DNA of 35,729 bases from Halobacteriales archaeon QS_1_69_70 (GTDB taxonomy: Archaea > Halobacteriota > Halobacteria > Halobacteriales > Haloarculaceae). The stretch spans positions 1-35,729 of the forward strand of contig PXRI01000029.1 of NCBI GenBank assembly GCA_003021005.1. The letters run 5' to 3'. How positions within the stretch are numbered: position 1 is the stretch's first letter; every line of letters begins with the position of its first letter. The notes beneath the pieces were generated by a model, which was not told the DNA's origin, searched no databases, and saw only the letters and a program-made list of their open reading frames with translations. The position numbers and the translations under genes were made by a program. This document shows, piece by piece, positions 32,265 through 35,729 of this stretch.

Positions 32265-32487
32265 TCATCTCACCCGCTCCGCGTGGAATACCGACGTCTC
32301 ACCGGTATCTGCTAGCCGTTCGGCGGGGCCGTTCCCCGTCCCGTTGAAGAAGTCGGCGTCGATGCCGCGTGCCGCCGACGGCGGTTCCGGGTTCCCGTCG
32401 GGGTCGCCCTCGCCGCGCTACCGCCAGTCGCCGTCGGTGGCCGCCGGTTCGTCGTCCTCGAGGTCGATGTCGTCGGGGTCGATCCTG
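32265..32487 (-). pseudogene. Decayed coding tail downstream of AOR paralogue
   Basis: On the minus strand, one base out of frame with the AOR stop, the sequence is codon-like: DRIDPDDIDLEDDEPAATDG then DWR and TAG. After that stop the same frame continues RGEGDPDGNPEPPSAARGID, ADFFNGTGNGPAERLADTGE and on to TGA at 32265-32267. Codon third positions are strongly G/C, as in real genes here. It may be a lost C-terminal extension of the AOR paralogue (frameshift at its TGA) followed by further decay, or the end of a deleted gene. The plus-strand tttttc at 32261-32266 could terminate the microprotein transcript. The interval 32174-32264 holds nothing else. Confidence 0.35.
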
Positions 32488-34305
32488 TCAGTCGTCGTCC
32501 GTTCGGGTTCGCGGGGCGGTCTCGGGCACGTTCCCGTCGAGGGTGTCGCCGTTCACCGCCGTGTCGAGGTCGAGACGGGCGAGCGACTCGCGGGTCGGTA
32601 GTCCCGTCCGGGTCCAGCCGCGGGCCGCGTAGTAGGCGTCCAGGAGGGCGTCGAACTCCGCGGGGTCGATGCGGTCGCCCTCGGCGGGCCCGTCGGAGAT
32701 CGGCTCGGTGAACGCCTCGGGCAACTCGTCGCCCGCGCGGTCGAAGCCCTCGCGGCCGTTGAACAGCCGGACGAGCGTCCAGACCCGTTCCCCGACCCGC
32801 TCGAGGTCGGCGGGGTCGTAATCGTCGCCGAGCGCGTCGAACCACTCGGCGCCGAGATCGTCCCACAGCGGTTCGCCGGCGAAGTCGTCGGCGACGAGAC
32901 TCCACAGCACCGATCGGGTGTTCTGGGCGGTGACGACGGCGGCGACGCGCTCGCGCGTGTCGGCAGTCTCGGTGAAGGCCTCCCACTCGACGGGACGGGC
33001 CCGCCGGTGGCAGCCACCCCGGTCGCTCGTGGCGTAGGCCAATGCCATCCCGACCGCCGCCCGGGGGTCGTAGGCGGGCACCGCCATGGATTTGACCGTG
33101 GGGATGACGTCGTCGGTGCCGTAGGCGTCGGTCGCCGCGTCGACGCCGTCGGCGAGGGTCTCGGCGACGCCTGCCTCGCAGGGGCCGTCGGCGCCGGTCG
33201 CGATCGCTTCGATGAGCGTGCGGGCCCCGTCGGCGTCGCCGAAGGCCAACTCACAGTCGAGGCGGCCGGCCTCGGCGGCCCGCATCGCCCACGCGACGGC
33301 GGTACCGGCGGAGATGACGTCGATGCCGAGGCGGTCACAGAGCCCGCCCAGCTCCGCGACGGCGTCGAACTCCCCGACGCCGAGGCCGGCGCCGAGTGTC
33401 ATCGGCGTCGCGCCGCGCGGGACCGACGTTCCGTCGTCGGTCTCGATTTCGAAGCCGCCGGGCACCTCGCAGTCGGGGTGTTCCCGGCCGATGGCGGCCT
33501 CGGCGGCGGCCTCGACGCCGATGTCGTCGACGGCCTGGAACTGGTCGCGCTGCCAGCCCTCGGTGGCGAGGGCGCCCACCTCGTTGGCGAAGTCGATGCT
33601 CTCTATGGTCCCGCCGGCGGCCTGCCACCGGCCGGTGTCGGCCTCGGCGTACTCCCGCTCGTAGCGCGCCCGGAGGTCGGCGAGTTCGGGCGGTATCTCG
33701 GGGGCGGCGTCCCGGACGACGACGGCCTTGAGCCGTTTGGAACCCATCACCGCGCCCGCGCCGCCGCGGCCGGCGTGGTGGTCGCCGGCATCCGAGGCGA
33801 TGGTGGCGTAGGCGACGCCGCGTTCGCCGGCGGGCCCGATGCAGGCCACGCCGGAACCGGGGTGGGCGTCGGCGACCGCGACGGTGTCCTCGCCCCACGT
33901 TTCGGCGGGCTCGATCCGCGCGTCGCCGCCCTCGACGACGATCCGGACCGGTTCGTCGTCTTCACCCGTCACGAGCAGCGCCAGGCAGTCCGCCAGCGAC
34001 CCGGCGAGGCGCCCGGCGAACTCGCCGCCGGCGTACGAGTCCAGGAACCCGCCCGTCAGCGGCGATTTCGTCACCGCGGCATAGCGGGGTTCGCCCGGCA
34101 GGTAGCCGGAGAGCGGGCCGATACAGAAGCCCAGCAGGTTCTCCGGGCCGAGCGGGTCGATCCCGGCGTCGAGTTCCTCGTAGAGGTAGCGCGCGCCGAG
34201 GCCCTTGCCACCGAGATAACGGCGACGCCACCGCTCGGGGACGCGTTCGCGGCTGACGGTCCCTGCGGAGAGGTCCGCTCGCAGGACGTGTTCGCGGCCG
34301 GCCAT
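32488..34305 (-). CDS. Aldehyde ferredoxin oxidoreductase family paralogue lacking Fe-S ligands
   Basis: The 605-residue protein is collinear with tungstopterin AORs. It has LRADLSAGTVSRE, RRRYLGGKGLGARYLYEELD, GPLSGYLPGEPRYAAVTKSP, the pterin-binding HHAGRGGAGAVMGSKRLKAV, GLCDRLGIDVISAGTAVAWA, ATSDRGGCHRR and a final YYAARGWTRTGLPTRESLAR. Normal members bind [4Fe-4S] through C-x2-C-x3-C and a later Cys. At that place this protein has H276-x2-C279-x3-G283 (REHPDCEVPGGF), and where the fourth Cys is expected it reads SLVADDF. Only one of four ligands remains, so electron transfer would need another route or the enzyme acts differently. ATG 34305 opens MAGREHVLRADL. Aldehyde oxidation is the family activity; it is not assured here. 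Confidence 0.85.
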   Translation of the reverse strand: MAGREHVLRADLSAGTVSRERVPERWRRRYLGGKGLGARYLYEELDAGIDPLGPENLLGFCIGPLSGYLPGEPRYAAVTKSPLTGGFLDSYAGGEFAGRLAGSLADCLALLVTGEDDEPVRIVVEGGDARIEPAETWGEDTVAVADAHPGSGVACIGPAGERGVAYATIASDAGDHHAGRGGAGAVMGSKRLKAVVVRDAAPEIPPELADLRARYEREYAEADTGRWQAAGGTIESIDFANEVGALATEGWQRDQFQAVDDIGVEAAAEAAIGREHPDCEVPGGFEIETDDGTSVPRGATPMTLGAGLGVGEFDAVAELGGLCDRLGIDVISAGTAVAWAMRAAEAGRLDCELAFGDADGARTLIEAIATGADGPCEAGVAETLADGVDAATDAYGTDDVIPTVKSMAVPAYDPRAAVGMALAYATSDRGGCHRRARPVEWEAFTETADTRERVAAVVTAQNTRSVLWSLVADDFAGEPLWDDLGAEWFDALGDDYDPADLERVGERVWTLVRLFNGREGFDRAGDELPEAFTEPISDGPAEGDRIDPAEFDALLDAYYAARGWTRTGLPTRESLARLDLDTAVNGDTLDGNVPETAPRTRTDDD

Positions 34306-34731
34306 TCATCGGACGCTTCGTGACTCGCGGGCAAAAACTATGGGGCGGGCACCGAGGCACGGCTCAGATACGCGAAGGTGGCCGGCACAACCGACCTCGG
34401 GCGGAATTACGAAGGGGCGTGCGACGCGGGCCGCAGCCGGCGGGGGCCGGAGGGGGTCGAGGTTCATCACGACAGTAGCACCTCCGGCGGAGTATCGATA
34501 CGCGACCGTTCCGAACCTCCCAGACGGTCACCGGGGTCCACTTGACCGGGACAGCAGCGTTCTCGTCGCCCGTCGCTTGGTGCTCGACAATCAACGTCGT
34601 GTTCGGAAACGAACAGCATGAGACGGTGGTAGACTGTCGCTCGTCGGTGGTCTTGGGCAGTGGACGGACGTTCGATTACCGGAACGACTCACAGTAGTCA
34701 CCGCCGCTTCGACGGGCCACGACCGACAGTA
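34306..34731. other. Gene-free region
   Basis: This 426-bp gap lies upstream of the AOR paralogue and downstream of the lipoprotein gene (both minus strand). Composition is mixed, less GC-rich than coding DNA. Frames open here give no protein-like product. A few A/T-rich spots (gcaaaaactatgg at 34331-34343) could be the AOR promoter, with the box on the minus strand about 26-30 nt from ATG 34305. No hairpin-repeat core, RNA gene or terminal repeat was seen. Confidence 0.4.
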
Positions 34732-35061
34732 TCAGAAGAAGCTCGACGAGGCCTCCGCCTCGACCCGCTCGGCCTCGTCGTTGATTTCGACGGTGAAGGT
34801 TTCCTCGCGGCGCTCGCCCTCCTGTAGCGCTATCTGCCGGGTGAACTCGTCGAGGACCGTGTCCTGTTCGTCGTAGGTCTTGATGACGATCTCCGCCTCG
34901 CCGGCGGAACCACTGTTCTGCACCACGACGGTAATCTCCGTCGGCCCGACCAGCTGTCCCTCGGCGGTGACGTCCTCGACCGTCGGCTCCGGCTGGCTGC
35001 AGCCGGCGAGCCCGACCGTGGCCGCCGCACCCGTCGTCGCGAGAAACTCGCGCCGGTCCAT
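34732..35061 (-). CDS. Small Tat-type lipoprotein with Ig-like domain
   Basis: The 109-residue precursor starts MDRREFLATTGAAATVGLAG and then Cys: a twin-arginine signal (DRREFLATTG) with lipobox LAGC. The mature part (PTEITVVVQNSGSAGEAEIV, then IKTYDEQDTVLDEFTRQIAL, EERREETFTVEI-like strands) is a small beta sandwich of the kind found in haloarchaeal CARDB/FxLYD-like lipoproteins. ATG 35061 is preferred because a tcattt box on the coding strand (about 35085-35090) lies 26 nt upstream. An in-frame ATG at 35199 would bury the signal inside the protein. It probably accompanies the beta-propeller gene upstream. Confidence 0.8.
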   Translation of the reverse strand: MDRREFLATTGAAATVGLAGCSQPEPTVEDVTAEGQLVGPTEITVVVQNSGSAGEAEIVIKTYDEQDTVLDEFTRQIALQEGERREETFTVEINDEAERVEAEASSSFF

Positions 35062-35233
35062 GACACGATTGCCATCCGACCGGCAAATGAAGGTTGTGAT
35101 TCTCCCGGCGGAGCGACCGCACTCCGCCGGTCTCTCGATCTCGGCGGCCTCGTAGGCCCCCAACCGGCGTGCTCGCTCCGTGATGTCGGGCGTGTCCATC
35201 GACAGCAGCGGCCGGTGGACCGGCAGGTCGACG

Positions 35234-35729
35234 TCAACTGTCGGTCACAGCGTACAGGTCCCCGGCGCCGGTGGTGAAGTAGAGCGTGCCGTCGCCGACT
35301 GCGATCTGCTCCTCGGTCCCGACAGCGGGACCATCACTGTCGTACTCGATGCCGCGGGTGGTGAACCGCCACTCCCGGTCGCCGGATTCCCGGTCGATGG
35401 CGGTAACCGCCCCTCGAGGCCCGTCTCCGTCGACGGAGTCCGCACGGCCGACGTAGACCCTCGACCGGCCGACGACCGGGCGGCCGAGTTCACGGTCGGT
35501 CTCCTCGTGCCCGGCCGTCCACAGCGTCTCTCCAGTGTCGGCGCCGAGTGCGGACAGGGTGCCGCCCGCGACGGCGTACACCCGGTCGCCGTCGATTGCA
35601 ATCCCCGTCGACCCGACGCCGTCCTGGACGGTCCAGACCGTCTCGCCGTCGGACGTGAGCGCCGCCAGTCGGTCCTCCGCCCGGACGAACAGGCGCCCGT
35701 CGTCGACGGCGAGCGACGCGATGGGCTCC
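35234..35729 (-). CDS. PQQ-type beta-propeller protein, C-terminal part (5' end outside window)
   Basis: The frame is open from the window edge (EPIASLAVDDGRLFVRAEDR) to the stop at 35234. It shows repeating propeller blades: GRLFVRAEDRLAALTSDGET-V-W, DRVYAVAGGTLSALGADTGE-T-L-W, SRVYVGRAD...GAVTAIDRESGDREW, and GTLYFTTGAGDLYAVTDS. The repeated Y-A-x-D-x-x-T-G-x-x-x-W motif is that of PQQ-binding-like (WD40-like) repeats. Such haloarchaeal proteins are mostly secreted and rarely bind PQQ; role unknown. The N-terminus and any signal peptide lie beyond 35729. Confidence 0.85.
   Translation of the reverse strand, partial: EPIASLAVDDGRLFVRAEDRLAALTSDGETVWTVQDGVGSTGIAIDGDRVYAVAGGTLSALGADTGETLWTAGHEETDRELGRPVVGRSRVYVGRADSVDGDGPRGAVTAIDRESGDREWRFTTRGIEYDSDGPAVGTEEQIAVGDGTLYFTTGAGDLYAVTDS

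Noticed and set aside
35062-35199. N-terminal extension of the lipoprotein from ATG 35199
   Set aside because: It would place the twin-arginine signal and lipobox about 60 residues into the protein; the promoter box fits ATG 35061.
1-35729. CRISPR array, tRNA or rRNA genes, insertion sequences
   Set aside because: No regularly spaced repeats, no cloverleaf-like sequences with the T-loop pattern and no transposase-like product were recognised. The repeated elements found are the hairpin family and one short tandem repeat.

Overview
The window looks like chromosomal DNA of a halophilic archaeon (class Halobacteria). It is GC-rich with strong G/C bias at third codon positions, and the proteins are very acidic. 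Several precursors carry Tat-type lipoprotein signals. Many starts have an A/T-rich box about 26-28 nt upstream and no ribosome binding site, as in leaderless haloarchaeal promoters. Gene content is archaeal: PCNA, Hef helicase/nuclease, archaeal AlaRS, NMD3 homologue, a Trm5/TYW2-type tRNA enzyme and a tungsten-enzyme (AOR) paralogue. I cannot name the genus. No rRNA, tRNA, CRISPR array or IS element was seen.

Layout. 1-1.25 kb: 3' part of pcn, whose last 16 codons are abruptly A/T-ending, followed 10 nt later by a free-standing LAGLIDADG endonuclease. 1.3-3.9 kb: a frameshifted small gene, a LOG-like nucleotide-binding protein with an in-frame repeat insertion, a small zinc protein, a PHP hydrolase and a small DUF5789-like protein. 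3.9-6.6 kb: a translationally coupled DUF445 membrane protein (frameshifted) and a DUF4393/Abi-alpha-like protein. 6.9-8.0 kb: a coiled-coil protein and a small membrane protein. 8.2-14.3 kb: divergent alaS and hef. 14.3-17.5 kb: rhodanese-MBL fusion, ferritin-like protein, zinc-ribbon HTH regulator and a membrane protein. 17.6-21.2 kb: p27-like zinc-ribbon protein, an uncharacterised protein, a methyltransferase, a DUF433/DUF5615 toxin-antitoxin pair and a DUF1684 protein. 21.4-23.7 kb: XPD/Rad3-like helicase. 23.7-25.1 kb: a decayed accessory patch (AbrB stub, A/T-rich lipoprotein gene, broken membrane gene). 25.1-28.4 kb: gamma-glutamyltransferase, a zinc/membrane gene pair and a lipoprotein. 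28.5-32.2 kb: nmd3, a taw2-like gene with an in-frame amber codon, an amidohydrolase and a 27-residue membrane microprotein. 32.3-35.7 kb: a decayed coding tail, an AOR paralogue lacking the expected Fe-S cysteines, a lipoprotein and the end of a beta-propeller protein.

How it fits together. Replication and repair genes (pcn, hef, XPD-like helicase) and translation/RNA genes (alaS, nmd3, taw2-like) form the housekeeping skeleton. Three accessory signals overlie it. (1) A homing-endonuclease insertion appears to have replaced the 3' end of pcn. (2) A dispersed hairpin-forming repeat occurs four times: inside the LOG-like, hef and p27-like genes in more than one reading frame, and once between genes; its stem shows a compensatory base change. 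(3) A small toxin-antitoxin module and the decayed patch at 24 kb. Four or five otherwise conserved genes are broken by single-base changes, so either several genes are decaying or the sequence carries residual base errors.
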